DNA of 64,000 bases from CAYLLN01 sp964384375 (lineage in GTDB: Bacteria > Planctomycetota > Planctomycetia > Pirellulales > Pirellulaceae), in the NCBI GenBank assembly GCA_964384375.1, contig CAYLLN010000032.1, positions 4,757-68,756 on the forward strand, in the 5' to 3' direction. Position numbers and translations under genes: made by a program. The notes under the pieces were generated by a model, which was not told the origin of the DNA, searched no databases, and worked only from the letters and a program-made list of their open reading frames with translations. Below, one piece after another: positions 1 to 8,902 of the stretch. How positions within the stretch are numbered: position 1 is the stretch's first letter; each line of letters opens with the position of its first letter.

Positions 1-240
1 GACGAGCGGATTTCTAGCCTCACCGTCGTGCAGCCGGCCTCGTATCCAACGAAGCCGACTGGTCCGCGGCGGATGTACGTGCTGGCGCTCGGCCTGCTCA
101 TGGCCGCGGTGAGTGGCTTTGGTGCGGCGATGCTCGCGGCCTATTTCCAGCCGCTGGTGATCTCGCCGCTCGACATCGAGCGATTGCTGGACTTGCCGCT
201 GGTAGGAATTCTTCCGCCAACGCGCGAAACGCCGGCGTAG
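1..240 (+). CDS. Wzz/GumC-like polysaccharide chain-length regulator, C-terminal end (5' truncated by window)
   Basis: The reading frame is open from base 1, so the gene begins outside the window; about 79 C-terminal residues remain. They contain the conserved proline-rich stretch before the membrane (VVQPASYPTKP), one transmembrane helix, and a short cytoplasmic tail ending in PLVGILPP. This is the usual end of Wzz/GumC inner-membrane proteins that set exopolysaccharide chain length. No tyrosine-kinase domain follows, so this end is the regulator only. Its position ahead of a deacetylase, flippase and ligase fits. The family is assigned from the tail only. Confidence 0.7.
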   Translation, partial: DERISSLTVVQPASYPTKPTGPRRMYVLALGLLMAAVSGFGAAMLAAYFQPLVISPLDIERLLDLPLVGILPPTRETPA

Positions 241-253
241 TCCAAAGTCAGCG

Positions 254-314
254 GTCCAACGTCCAAAGTCATTACGACGGCAAGACTTGCGACCTTCGAC
301 TTTGGACGTTGGAC
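254..314. repeat. 17-bp perfect inverted repeat, 27-nt loop
   Basis: GTCCAACGTCCAAAGTC at 254-270 is the exact reverse complement of 298-314. Partial copies of the same unit (TCCAAAGTC, GGACTTGGGACTC) flank it. It lies between the chain-length regulator and the deacetylase gene. There is no T-run, so it looks more like an interspersed palindromic repeat than an intrinsic terminator, though it could act as either. Confidence 0.7.
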
Positions 315-398
315 TCGGGACTTGGGACTCGTTTGTGACGTAGGCTTTCGACAGGACGCTCTGCGCTCCCACCGCGCTCGCTGTGTTGAAAGGCCCGT

Positions 399-1376
399 AT
401 GTCTCGCCTGCTCGACGAACGCCCTGCTGCCGCTCTGCCGATTCCCCGCGGCCGGCCGCGCCGTATCGGTCTGCCGCAGCGCGCCCTGGCCGGCTTTGCA
501 ACAACGATGAGCGAACTGCTCGGCCCGCGCGAGACGATCGGCTTTGGCATTCTCATGTATCACCGAATCGCAGAGCCGATGCCCGGCCGCCCCAAGCCGA
601 CGTGGAACGTGCCGCCGTCACTGTTCGAGAAGCAATTGGAGGGGCTGATCCGCCGCGGCTTTGAATGCTGGCCACTTCGCGAAGTGCTCAGTCACGTTCG
701 CGAAGGGGAGCCAATCCCGCGCAACGTCTTCGTCATCACGTTTGACGACGCGTATGAGAATGTCTATCTGAACGCCTACCCGATCCTGCGGCAGCTTGAG
801 CTTCCCGCGACGATCTTTCTGGCGACGGCATACCTCGACTCGCCCGATCCGTTTCCGAGCGACGACTGGTCCGAAGCCGGTTCGGGCAACGTGCCATACA
901 CGACTTGGAAGCCGCTCACGACCGAAGAGTGCTGCGAGATGGTGAAGGGGGGCTCGATCGAACTGGCCGCCCACACGCACTCGCATGGCGACTTTCGCGG
1001 CCGGCCGGCGGAGCTTGTTACCGATCTGAAACGCTGCCAACGGGTGCTGCGCGAGCGGTTCGGCATCGAGCGGGCGACGTTCGCATTCCCTTATGGCAAC
1101 AAGGACGCTGGATTTGCGAGCGACGAACTCTCGAAGGCCGCCGAGCAGGCCGGAATGTTGTGTGCCCTGACGACCGAAGCACATCTCGTGCGGCCGGGCG
1201 ACAACCCGTTTGACTGGGGCCGCTTCGCTGCCGAGGACCACGACACGGCCGCGTCGCTCGCCGCCAAGCTCAACGGCTGGCACGAAGCGGTCCGCTCGCT
1301 TGGCCACACGATCCTCTGTCGCAAGCCGGTGCGGCGGAAGTACGCCGGCAGTGACCACGACACCGAGAAGGATTGA
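399..1376 (+). CDS. Polysaccharide deacetylase (NodB-homology, carbohydrate esterase 4-like)
   Basis: 325 aa. The NodB domain begins around residue 48. It shows the catalytic/metal aspartates in ITFDDAYENVY (residues 113-123), the metal-binding HTHSH motif (192-196), and a later FAFPYG motif. The family removes N- or O-acetyl groups from polysaccharides. There is no signal peptide, so it may act on cytoplasmic or lipid-linked intermediates. The start is the ATG with a GAAAGG ribosome site; an internal ATG at 507 lacks one. The stop overlaps the flippase TTG by 4 nt, indicating an exopolysaccharide operon. Confidence 0.85.
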   Translation: MSRLLDERPAAALPIPRGRPRRIGLPQRALAGFATTMSELLGPRETIGFGILMYHRIAEPMPGRPKPTWNVPPSLFEKQLEGLIRRGFECWPLREVLSHVREGEPIPRNVFVITFDDAYENVYLNAYPILRQLELPATIFLATAYLDSPDPFPSDDWSEAGSGNVPYTTWKPLTTEECCEMVKGGSIELAAHTHSHGDFRGRPAELVTDLKRCQRVLRERFGIERATFAFPYGNKDAGFASDELSKAAEQAGMLCALTTEAHLVRPGDNPFDWGRFAAEDHDTAASLAAKLNGWHEAVRSLGHTILCRKPVRRKYAGSDHDTEKD

Positions 1377-2752
1377 GCGATCCCGTCTCCCCCCTCGCCC
1401 CCATGAGCACCACCGTCACGACCGAGCTCCCTTCGCAACCTGCCGCTCCGGCAGGACTGCTCGGTGGCGGCGTGGCCAAGTTGCTTGCCCTGGCTGGCGA
1501 TTCGCTGCTGCAGAAGAGCGCCCTGTCGGTCTTCGACCAAGGGGTCGTCAGCGGCTCGAGCTTTCTCACGAGCGTGATCTTGGGCCGAATGTGCGCCCGC
1601 GAGGAGCTAGGCGTCTATTACCTGGCCCTCAGCATCGTTTTCTTCGTCCGCGGGATTCAAGAGCAGCTCGTTTCGGCCCCGTACATGATTTACTGTGGCC
1701 GGAAGCAGGGAGCCGAACTGGCCCGCTTCGCAGGCAGCTCGCTCGTGCACCAATGCGTGCTGCTGCTGGTGACGTGCCTGGTTCTGTCTGTGTTCGCGCC
1801 TCTCGGTGTCCTTCCCGGCGGGCTGCAAGCGGCAATCTGGATTCTCGTTGCCGCCGCGCCGCTGCTCCTCGTTCGAGAGTACATTCGGCAGTTCTTGTTC
1901 GCGCATTTGGAGATGCGGGCGGCGATCATGCTCGACGTCTCCGTCGCTTTAATTCAGCTTGTCGGCCTGAGCCTCCTCGCGTCGAGCGGCCAACTCACGC
2001 TAACGACGACGCTCGCCGTCCTTGCCGCCGCATCGGGTGTGCCTGCCGCGTGGTGGTTCCTGACCAAGCGGCACGTGATGATCATTGGTCTGCAAAGTGC
2101 GTGGCACGACTTCCTGCACAACTGGACGTTCGCCCGCTGGGCTCTCGCCAGCCAACTGCTTGCCTGCACGACACCCTATGTCATGCCGTGGGTGGTCGCA
2201 CTGACACATGGCGAAGCTCAAACTGGCACGCTCGGAGCTTGCAGCACGCTCGTCGGCCTCTCGAACATGTTCATGATGGGGCTGTGCAACTTTCTCAGTC
2301 CCAAAGCAGCTCGCGCGTTTGCCACCGGCGGACTCATTGAATTGCAGTCGGTATTGAAGAAGACGGCCGTTCTGTTCGTCGTGTCGCTCGGCGCGATCTG
2401 CCTGGTCGGCTTCACGCTCGGCGAGACGATCGCAGTTGCTGTCTATGGCGAGCAGTTCGGCGACACCGGCTGGATCATCGGCGTCCTTTCGCTCAGCGTG
2501 CTGGCCAACAGCATGGGGGTGACGGCGGGGAACGGCCTCTGGGCGATGGAACGGCCGAGCGCCAACTTCGTCGCCGACCTCGTTTCGCTCGGCGTTGTCA
2601 TCGTCGCGACAATCAGCCTCGTCCCCCTCTTCGGACCGCTCGGCGCGGCCCTGGCCACGCTCAGCGGCACTTCAACCGACGCTGCCGTCCGAATGTGGAT
2701 TTTGCATCAAACGATGCGCGAAATGGCCCCCAGCACGGAGGCCGCCGCATGA
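1373..2752 (+). CDS. Polysaccharide flippase (Wzx/MATE-like, oligosaccharide export)
   Basis: 459 aa from TTG at 1373, or 449 aa from ATG at 1403, which I cannot exclude. The protein has about 12 to 14 hydrophobic helices with few charged residues inside them, starting around residue 57 (VVSGSSFLTSVILGRM). This is typical of the polysaccharide transport/MVF superfamily that flips lipid-linked repeat units across the inner membrane. It overlaps the deacetylase by 4 nt upstream and the ligase (ATGA) downstream, so translation is probably coupled. The substrate is unknown. Confidence 0.8.
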   Translation: MSDPVSPLAPMSTTVTTELPSQPAAPAGLLGGGVAKLLALAGDSLLQKSALSVFDQGVVSGSSFLTSVILGRMCAREELGVYYLALSIVFFVRGIQEQLVSAPYMIYCGRKQGAELARFAGSSLVHQCVLLLVTCLVLSVFAPLGVLPGGLQAAIWILVAAAPLLLVREYIRQFLFAHLEMRAAIMLDVSVALIQLVGLSLLASSGQLTLTTTLAVLAAASGVPAAWWFLTKRHVMIIGLQSAWHDFLHNWTFARWALASQLLACTTPYVMPWVVALTHGEAQTGTLGACSTLVGLSNMFMMGLCNFLSPKAARAFATGGLIELQSVLKKTAVLFVVSLGAICLVGFTLGETIAVAVYGEQFGDTGWIIGVLSLSVLANSMGVTAGNGLWAMERPSANFVADLVSLGVVIVATISLVPLFGPLGAALATLSGTSTDAAVRMWILHQTMREMAPSTEAAA

Positions 2753-4161
2753 GCACTGCTGCTTTGTCCCTTCATTTGGCGAGCGGGAAGCGTCAGCCTC
2801 CCGATGGTTTCGCACAAGCTAAGACGTTGGCGCCATCGGCCAGCTTACGCAGGCCGCTCGCCAGCATCGCCCCCCGCTGGCCCCTCTTCGCCGTCGCCGC
2901 ACTCGTCGGACTCACCTACTTCCTCACCGAACACAGCCTCGACATCAGCCTCGTCGATGCCTACACGCAAACCGCCGACGAAATGGAACTCGCGGCCGGC
3001 GGCGGCAATGCAGCACGCCGCATCATGTTCCTGGCCATAGCCGGCATGGGGCTGTGGCTCTTCTGCCAACGAACGGGCAGCCGATGGAACGTAAACTGGC
3101 CGCTCGCTTTAGCAATGGGGGCGTACCTGACCGTCAGCTTCGGCAGTTATCTTTGGTCGTCCGACCCTGGTCTCTGTCTGCGCCGGCTGATCATGTTCGG
3201 CTGCTGCGTGCTGGCCGCTGCCGGCATCGCGCGACGATTCACGATGCGCGAGCTATGCCTGCTTACCGTCGCAATGATCGGCCCCCTCGTGGCGATCGGC
3301 TTGGCAGCCGAAGTTTCGCTCGGCACGTTCCGTCCTTGGTCGGGCGAATACCGCTTCTCCGGCTCCGTCCATCCGAACACACAAGGGATGTACTTGACGG
3401 TCCTGGGTTTGGCCGCACTGGGCCTGGCTCGCTCGCCGACCGAGCGCTGGCGAAAAGCCTACTGGGCCCTCTTCGCAGCAACGCTCATCCTGGGCTTGCT
3501 GACCAAATCCCGCACCGGCAATGCCGCCACGTTGCTCGCCATCGGCACCGTGTTTCTGTTGCAAACGTCGGTCCGCTTCAAGCTCACCGCCGGCGCGGCT
3601 TTCGGCTGGCTCGGGCTAGCGGCGTTGTGGGCCTTGCTCGTCTGCGGCTTTAATCCGCTCACCGACTTTCGGGATGCACTTCTTCTCGGTCGCGCGGAGC
3701 AATCCGACACGCTCAGCGGCCGGGCGTTCATCTGGCCCCTTGTGACGTACTACATCGGTTTCCGGCCATGGCTCGGCTATGGCTACGAATCGTTCTGGAA
3801 CCCGGCTCACATCGACACGATCTCGGACGAGCTGCAATGGGGCCTCCGCGAGGCCCACAACGGCTATCTCGAAGTGCTCCTGTCCACCGGCATCGTCGGC
3901 CTCACGTGCGGCATCGTCGCGGTGCTGCTGGCACTCGCAGCGGCAATCTACGGCAGCGTTCGCCACGGCGACCCAGCGTACAGCCTGCCGCTGGGGATGC
4001 TCGTCTTCGGCATTCTCAGCTCGGGAATGGAATCGGGGATGGTCGGCGTCATGCTTCCCCCGGTCATCCTCGGTTGCACGCTCGTGAAGTTGGCCCTGTT
4101 TTCCGATCCGATTGCCAATGACCAACCTGTAGGGTGCATGAGTAACACGAAATGCACCTGA
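2749..4161 (+). CDS. O-antigen ligase/polymerase family membrane protein (Wzy/WaaL-like)
   Basis: 470 aa with about 10 to 12 transmembrane helices and a large periplasmic loop. FSGSVHPNTQG (about residues 204-214) matches the F.G.xHPN signature of the Wzy_C domain; SKSRTG-type and REAHNGYLE motifs later on are also typical. These enzymes polymerise or ligate polysaccharide units at the periplasmic face. The start ATG overlaps the flippase stop as ATGA. Codons about 11 to 20 coincide with a REP-like interspersed repeat (2781-2807), so the extreme N-terminus may be repeat-derived. Confidence 0.8.
   Translation: MSTAALSLHLASGKRQPPDGFAQAKTLAPSASLRRPLASIAPRWPLFAVAALVGLTYFLTEHSLDISLVDAYTQTADEMELAAGGGNAARRIMFLAIAGMGLWLFCQRTGSRWNVNWPLALAMGAYLTVSFGSYLWSSDPGLCLRRLIMFGCCVLAAAGIARRFTMRELCLLTVAMIGPLVAIGLAAEVSLGTFRPWSGEYRFSGSVHPNTQGMYLTVLGLAALGLARSPTERWRKAYWALFAATLILGLLTKSRTGNAATLLAIGTVFLLQTSVRFKLTAGAAFGWLGLAALWALLVCGFNPLTDFRDALLLGRAEQSDTLSGRAFIWPLVTYYIGFRPWLGYGYESFWNPAHIDTISDELQWGLREAHNGYLEVLLSTGIVGLTCGIVAVLLALAAAIYGSVRHGDPAYSLPLGMLVFGILSSGMESGMVGVMLPPVILGCTLVKLALFSDPIANDQPVGCMSNTKCT
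2781..2807. repeat. REP-like palindrome, copy 1 (inside the ligase coding sequence)
   Basis: GAGCGGGAAGCGTCAGCCTC followed by CCGATGG. It differs by one base from 40703-40729, which has the perfect palindrome GGGAGGC-gtca-GCCTCCC. This copy is translated within the N-terminus of the ligase gene. Confidence 0.7.
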
Positions 4162-4183
4162 TTTGTTTGCCCGGAGAAAGTCC

Positions 4184-5335
4184 ATGATACAACCCGACAT
4201 CAGCATCGTGGTCTGCACAAAGAACCGCGCCGCGATGCTCCACGGCGCGCTCGCCAGCCTCTACGACCTGGCAGCCGACGACGAATTCACCTACGAGATC
4301 GTGGTCGTCGATAACGGTTCGACCGACAACACGCCGCGAGTGATCACCGAAGCGTCCACGCTGGCGAAACATCCGCTCCGTGGCGTCGTCGAATCGGAGC
4401 CGGGTATCGTCGCCGCTCGCAATCGGGGCATCCGCGAAAGTCAGGGGCGCTGGATCGCGTTCTTCGACGACGACCAGATCGCCGACTGGCATTGGCTCGC
4501 GGAACTGTATCGCGGGGCAATGGAACGCAACTGCCGCGTGGTCGGCGGAGCGGTGCAGGTCGCCCTCCCCGCCGGCTGCAAACGGGAGCTTTCGCCGACC
4601 GTGCGGATGCTTCTCGGCGAGCCGATCGGCGGAGACATCCCGCAGCGATACGGCGGCCGTCTCACGCCCGGCTGCGGCAATTTGCTCGTACAGCGGTCCG
4701 TTTTCGACGAAGTCGGCATGTTCGAGCGGGCGATCGATGGCCGCGGCGAAGACACCGACCTGTTCGAGCGGATGCAGCGGGCCGGCATCGAAGCGTGGTA
4801 CTTACCCACCGCGATCATCCATCACCTCACGCCTGCCGATCGCCTGGAACACCAATATCTGATCGACCTTTCGACGCGCATGGGGCGCGGTATCGCTCTG
4901 CGGCAGCGGAAGGCACTCGGCCTGATTCGTTTTACCACCGCCTGGCTGATGAAGGCCGCTCGCGTCGCGCTGGTGGACTATCCGCGGCTAATCCTTGCCG
5001 GCCTGCGCGGCAATGCGGAAGTGACACTCGGCCGCCGCTGCCAACTCACGATTTCACAGGCGTACCTGTGCGGCAACTGCGCGACCGTTTCGTCTGAGAA
5101 GAAAGCCGCCGCGACTACTACACCTGCCTCGGCGTCCGTTGCGGCGCCACTCGAAACGCCCACGGTTGCCGACGTGTCCGCGGCGATCGTCAGCGAAGAC
5201 GCCCCGACGCCACCGTCCGCTCCACAACTCGCCCCCACCGTGTTCGTTCTTCGTGGAATGGAACCGACCGCCGTCATGGATTCGCCTGTCTTCACACTCG
5301 GTGCTCCTTCCCCAACGGTTCCGCTTCAATCATGA
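4184..5335 (+). CDS. Glycosyltransferase family 2 with Ala/Pro/Thr-rich C-terminal tail
   Basis: 383 aa. The GT-A fold is recognisable from SIVVCTKNR at the N-terminus, VVVDNGSTDNT, and the metal-binding FFDDDQ. Later come a GCGNLL segment and GRGEDTDLFERM, which resembles the acceptor ED motif. The enzyme should add a sugar to a lipid-linked or nascent polysaccharide in the cytoplasm. The start ATG follows GGAGAAAG. The last ~80 residues are low-complexity (Ala, Thr, Pro, Val), probably disordered, and unusual for the family. The stop overlaps the next ATG. Confidence 0.85.
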   Translation: MIQPDISIVVCTKNRAAMLHGALASLYDLAADDEFTYEIVVVDNGSTDNTPRVITEASTLAKHPLRGVVESEPGIVAARNRGIRESQGRWIAFFDDDQIADWHWLAELYRGAMERNCRVVGGAVQVALPAGCKRELSPTVRMLLGEPIGGDIPQRYGGRLTPGCGNLLVQRSVFDEVGMFERAIDGRGEDTDLFERMQRAGIEAWYLPTAIIHHLTPADRLEHQYLIDLSTRMGRGIALRQRKALGLIRFTTAWLMKAARVALVDYPRLILAGLRGNAEVTLGRRCQLTISQAYLCGNCATVSSEKKAAATTTPASASVAAPLETPTVADVSAAIVSEDAPTPPSAPQLAPTVFVLRGMEPTAVMDSPVFTLGAPSPTVPLQS

Positions 5336-6492
5336 AGATCACGAGCCTCCCCGCCCTGCAGCTTTCGCCCGACCTCGTCAGCCGCTGGCACGACATTCTC
5401 GAACAGACTCCGCAACTCGCCGGGCCCTACTTCCGGCCGGAGTTCGTCGCGGCCGTGGCCGAGGAGCGCGCTGGCGTAGAGGTTGCCGTGCTGGAAGATG
5501 CCGGCCAGGTTATCGGCTTTTTTCCATATGAGCGGAACCGCTGGAACGTTGCCCAGCCCGTCGGCAGCCGCTTGTCGGACTACCAAGGAGTGATTGCATC
5601 GCCCGATGTGCCGTGGAACCCAGACGAAATCATGTCGGCGCTCGGTCTGTCGGCGTGGGAATTCGACCATCAGCTCGCCTGCCAAACGCCGCTCGCGCCA
5701 CATTTTGCTAAGCTCGCAGGCTCTCCGGTCATCGACGTTTCCGGCGGATGCGAAGCGTGGCTCGAAAACCGTAAGGCCGCAGGAGGAGCGATCAAGGAGA
5801 TACTCCGTAAGGGACGCAAGCTCGAACGGGAATCTACAACGTTTGAGTTCGCCTGGAACGCGGCGGATACCGGCGCGTTCCGCCAACTGCTCGCTTGGAA
5901 ATCGGCACAATACGCCCGCACCGGTGCCCCCGACATCTTTCGCGAGTCCTGGATCGTCGCGCTGCTCGACCGCATTCGCCACTTGCAGGGTCCGCACCTG
6001 AGCGGTGTGCTCAGCACGATCCGTACAGACGGCCGCTTGCTGGCGGTCCATTTCGGCATGCAGGCGGGTAACACACTCCATTCGTGGTTCCCCGCCTACG
6101 ATCCTGAGCAATCCCGCTGCTCACCGGGTCAGGTGCTGCTCCTCAAGATCGCCGAGGCAGCGGCGGCTCATGGCGTCACGAGAATCGACTTGGGTAAAGG
6201 TTCCGAAGAGTACAAGCTCGCCCTTGCGAATACTTCGGTCGAAATCGCCGAAGGCTCGATCGACCGGCGACCGTTTGCCGCCAGCGTTCGCCGCGGCTGG
6301 TCAGCGACACGCGACTGGGTGAAGCGTTCGCCACTCGGTACGCCTGCGCGGAGCACACTCCGCTGGCTGCGCAGCGTCGGCGAGCGAGTCAGCGATGCAG
6401 CCTTATCCGCTGCGACTCAGTCTGCCGCTGCCCAATCGACAACTGCAAGCACCACCGCCACGGCCGGCGAGAATGTCCGGAGGTCCTCATGA
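5332..6492 (+). CDS. CelD/BcsL-like GNAT acetyltransferase (FemAB-related), copy 1
   Basis: 386 aa. The C-terminal half has the acetyltransferase_6 pattern: GVLSTIRTDGRLLAVHFGM, then HSWFPAYDPEQSRCSPGQ and a conserved IDLGKGSEEYKLAL. The family occurs in exopolysaccharide and cellulose clusters and is thought to acylate or aminoacylate polysaccharide precursors. It overlaps the upstream gene (ATGA) and the downstream paralog (ATGA). The C-terminus (about 350-386) is Ala/Thr-rich. It is clearly homologous along its length to the next gene, a tandem duplication. The exact substrate is unknown. Confidence 0.8.
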   Translation: MKITSLPALQLSPDLVSRWHDILEQTPQLAGPYFRPEFVAAVAEERAGVEVAVLEDAGQVIGFFPYERNRWNVAQPVGSRLSDYQGVIASPDVPWNPDEIMSALGLSAWEFDHQLACQTPLAPHFAKLAGSPVIDVSGGCEAWLENRKAAGGAIKEILRKGRKLERESTTFEFAWNAADTGAFRQLLAWKSAQYARTGAPDIFRESWIVALLDRIRHLQGPHLSGVLSTIRTDGRLLAVHFGMQAGNTLHSWFPAYDPEQSRCSPGQVLLLKIAEAAAAHGVTRIDLGKGSEEYKLALANTSVEIAEGSIDRRPFAASVRRGWSATRDWVKRSPLGTPARSTLRWLRSVGERVSDAALSAATQSAAAQSTTASTTATAGENVRRSS

Positions 6493-7565
6493 TTACGGTA
6501 CGTATCTGCGATGTCGCCGAGCTCGATACGCCCGACTGGGCGTTGTGGAACGACATCGTCCGCAATACCCCGCTTCTCGAAAGCCCGTACTTTCGCCCGG
6601 AGTTCATCCGCGCGGTGGCAGCCGTGCGAACCGACGTCGAAATCGCCCGGCTCTCGGAAAGCGGCCGCACGATCGGCTTCTTTCCATTCCAGCGCGGCAA
6701 CCTGAACATCGGCAAGCCGATCGCCGGCAAGCTCTCCGATTATCACGGGATCGTCGCGCCTGCGGCCACGCACGTCGATCCACAGGAACTCATTCGCCAG
6801 TGCGGGCTGTCCGCATGGGACTTCGATCATCTCGTCGCTCAGCCGGCGTTTGAGTCACTCGCTCAAGTTCGCGAAGAATCGCCTTACCTCGATCTCTCAA
6901 CCGGCTTCGACGCATACTGCAAAGCCCGCAAAGCGGCCGGCTCGGATGTCGTCGCCAAAACAAACCAGAAGGCGCGTAAGTGCGAACGTGAGGTAGGCCC
7001 GATCACTTTTGAGTACGACTGCCGCGAGCCGGCGGTCTTCGAGCAACTCAAAACGTGGAAGTCGGCCCAGTACCTCCGCACCGGGCTGGCCGATGTGTTC
7101 GCCTACGATTGGACCGGCCAATTGCTCGACCGCCTCCGAACGCTCGAGAGCGAACGCCTCTCGGCCCCGCTTTCCGTCATGAGAGTGAACGATAAGCCGG
7201 CGGGGATCGCCCTCTCGCTCCGCTCCGGCGGCATCCTGCACTGCTGGTTCGTTGCCTACGATCCCGAACTGGCTGCCTATTCGCCTGGTCAAACGTTCTT
7301 TCTCCGCTTTGCCGAAGCTGCCGCCCGCGAGGGTGTGCGGAAGATCGACCTCGGAAAAGGGGACGAGCGGTACAAGTGGTCGCTCGCCTCCGGCGGTACG
7401 CCCGTTTGGGAAGGGACCGTCGGCTGCCCGTCGCTTTCGCTTTGGCTCCGCGATACGTGGCGGCTCGCTCGCGACTGGGTCAACAACTCGTCCGCTCTGC
7501 GAGCGACGAGCCAGGTTCCATCGCGCCTGATCCGGCCGCTCCGCGAGTGGATGGCGTATCACTAA
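6489..7565 (+). CDS. CelD/BcsL-like GNAT acetyltransferase (FemAB-related), copy 2
   Basis: 358 aa. It matches copy 1 in order: SPYFRPEF, IGFFPFQRG, KLSDYHGIVA, SAWDFDHL, HCWFVAYDPELAAYSPGQ and IDLGKGDERYKW. It lacks the low-complexity tail of copy 1. It is expected to modify the same polysaccharide, perhaps a different residue. The start overlaps copy 1 by 4 nt. A 29-nt gap separates it from the next glycosyltransferase. Confidence 0.8.
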   Translation: MITVRICDVAELDTPDWALWNDIVRNTPLLESPYFRPEFIRAVAAVRTDVEIARLSESGRTIGFFPFQRGNLNIGKPIAGKLSDYHGIVAPAATHVDPQELIRQCGLSAWDFDHLVAQPAFESLAQVREESPYLDLSTGFDAYCKARKAAGSDVVAKTNQKARKCEREVGPITFEYDCREPAVFEQLKTWKSAQYLRTGLADVFAYDWTGQLLDRLRTLESERLSAPLSVMRVNDKPAGIALSLRSGGILHCWFVAYDPELAAYSPGQTFFLRFAEAAAREGVRKIDLGKGDERYKWSLASGGTPVWEGTVGCPSLSLWLRDTWRLARDWVNNSSALRATSQVPSRLIRPLREWMAYH

Positions 7566-7594
7566 GTGGGGAAGGCTTCAAGCTTGCCAGGAAA

Positions 7595-8797
7595 ATGCTA
7601 TTCGCCCTCGACTTACTCCTGACCCTCGCCATCCTCGCCCTGAGCATCCCCATCGGCATGTTCTGCCTGGAGGTGTCGCTTTCGCTGGTTCCGCGGCGGC
7701 CTCGCGTACCGCGCGACGCCCGCGAGTCGTCACGGCTCGTTGTGCTGATTCCGGCCCACAACGAAGATGCCGTTATCGCTCGCACATTGCAAACACTCGT
7801 GCCGACGCTTCCTCCCGGCAGTCGAGTGATGGTCGTAGCGGATAACTGCACAGACGACACCGCGGCAATCGCGCGGCAGTGCGGAGCGGACGCGATCGAG
7901 CGGCACGACCAGTCGCACCGCGGCAAAGGCTTCGCCCTCGACTTCGGCCTGCAACATTTGGCCGCCAATCCACCGCACGCAGTTATCTTTCTCGATGCCG
8001 ATTGCCAAGTGCGGGCTGACACGGTTTGTCTGCTCGGCGAAACAGCCGTTTCGACCGGCCGGCCGGTGCAAGGTCTGAACCTGTGCGATCCCGATCCACG
8101 TGGCGGCGCATTACAAGCCGTTTCCGGCCTCGCGTTTCGCTTCAAAAACCTTGTGCGGACACTCGGCCTCTCACGGTTGGCGGGGCTGTGTTATCTGACC
8201 GGAACCGGCATGGCGCTCCCATGGCCGCTCATCAGCCGTGTGAAGCTGGCGGATGGGAACGTTGTCGAGGACATGCAACTCGGCATCGACCTGGCGCTGG
8301 CCGGCCACACGCCGCTATTTTTGCCCGAGGCCCGCGTCGATAGTCCGCTGCCGCAACAGCGTACAGCCGCCCGTACGCAGCGGACACGCTGGGAACATGG
8401 CCACATCAAAACGCTGCTCACGCAAGTGCCGCGGCTCGCCGGCCTGTCGGTGAGCCATCGCCGGCTGGACCTCGCTTGGCTCGCGCTCGACCTGGCGATT
8501 CCACCGCTCGCGCTGCTTGTCTGCTTGGGCATGTGCGTCTGGTTGGTTGCTCTGGTTGCTATTTCCGTTGGCGCCAGCCCGGTGCCGCTTCTGGCTGCGT
8601 CGCTTTTGGGGGCAATGCTCGTCGCCGCCGTTTTCGCCGGATGGATCGTCCACTGCCGCGAGCGAATCCCGCTCGTCTCGTTACTCGCCGCGCCTCTTTA
8701 TGCCGCGTGGAAAGTGCCGATTTACATCGCTTTCCTTCTCAATCGCCAGCGTGAGTGGGTTCGTACCGAACGGGACGCAGCGAGCACACAAGCCTGA
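7595..8797 (+). CDS. Membrane glycosyltransferase family 2
   Basis: 400 aa from ATG at 7595; an open frame extends upstream inside the preceding gene but lacks family features. An N-terminal helix is followed by the GT2 domain: VVLIPAHNED, VVADNCTDDTA, the DxD motif LDADCQ, TGTGMALPW, VEDMQLGIDLA and the QxxRW-like QRTRWEHGH. Two or three C-terminal helices (about 300-380) complete the layout seen in processive or lipid-linked sugar transferases. It is the last gene of the operon; a strong hairpin follows at 8834. Confidence 0.85.
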   Translation: MLFALDLLLTLAILALSIPIGMFCLEVSLSLVPRRPRVPRDARESSRLVVLIPAHNEDAVIARTLQTLVPTLPPGSRVMVVADNCTDDTAAIARQCGADAIERHDQSHRGKGFALDFGLQHLAANPPHAVIFLDADCQVRADTVCLLGETAVSTGRPVQGLNLCDPDPRGGALQAVSGLAFRFKNLVRTLGLSRLAGLCYLTGTGMALPWPLISRVKLADGNVVEDMQLGIDLALAGHTPLFLPEARVDSPLPQQRTAARTQRTRWEHGHIKTLLTQVPRLAGLSVSHRRLDLAWLALDLAIPPLALLVCLGMCVWLVALVAISVGASPVPLLAASLLGAMLVAAVFAGWIVHCRERIPLVSLLAAPLYAAWKVPIYIAFLLNRQREWVRTERDAASTQA

Positions 8798-8833
8798 AGT
8801 TCAAACGAAGGGTGGCTGTGGGTCGCGCAGCGA

Positions 8834-8865
8834 ACCACGGCAAGTTGACGCCGCTTTGCCGTGGT
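8834..8865. terminator. Hairpin between convergent genes (possible bidirectional terminator)
   Basis: ACCACGGCAA (8834-8843) pairs perfectly with TTGCCGTGGT (8856-8865) across a 12-nt loop. It sits between the glycosyltransferase and the convergent SGNH hydrolase. The left part (GGTGGCTGTG...GCGCAGC.AACCACGGC) recurs near 40759-40796, so it belongs to an interspersed family. Confidence 0.55.
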
Positions 8866-8902
8866 CGGCTACACCGCTCACAGCCACTCCAACTCGCGCT
8901 GC

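Noticed and set aside
1210..2340. 376-aa Arg/Ser/Pro-rich frame overlapping the flippase
   Set aside because: Biased composition of an out-of-frame reading; the flippase frame is coupled to both neighbours.
7376..7594. N-terminal extension of the membrane glycosyltransferase
   Set aside because: Lies inside the upstream acetyltransferase gene, is Arg-rich and lacks any family feature; ATG 7595 starts at the first membrane helix.
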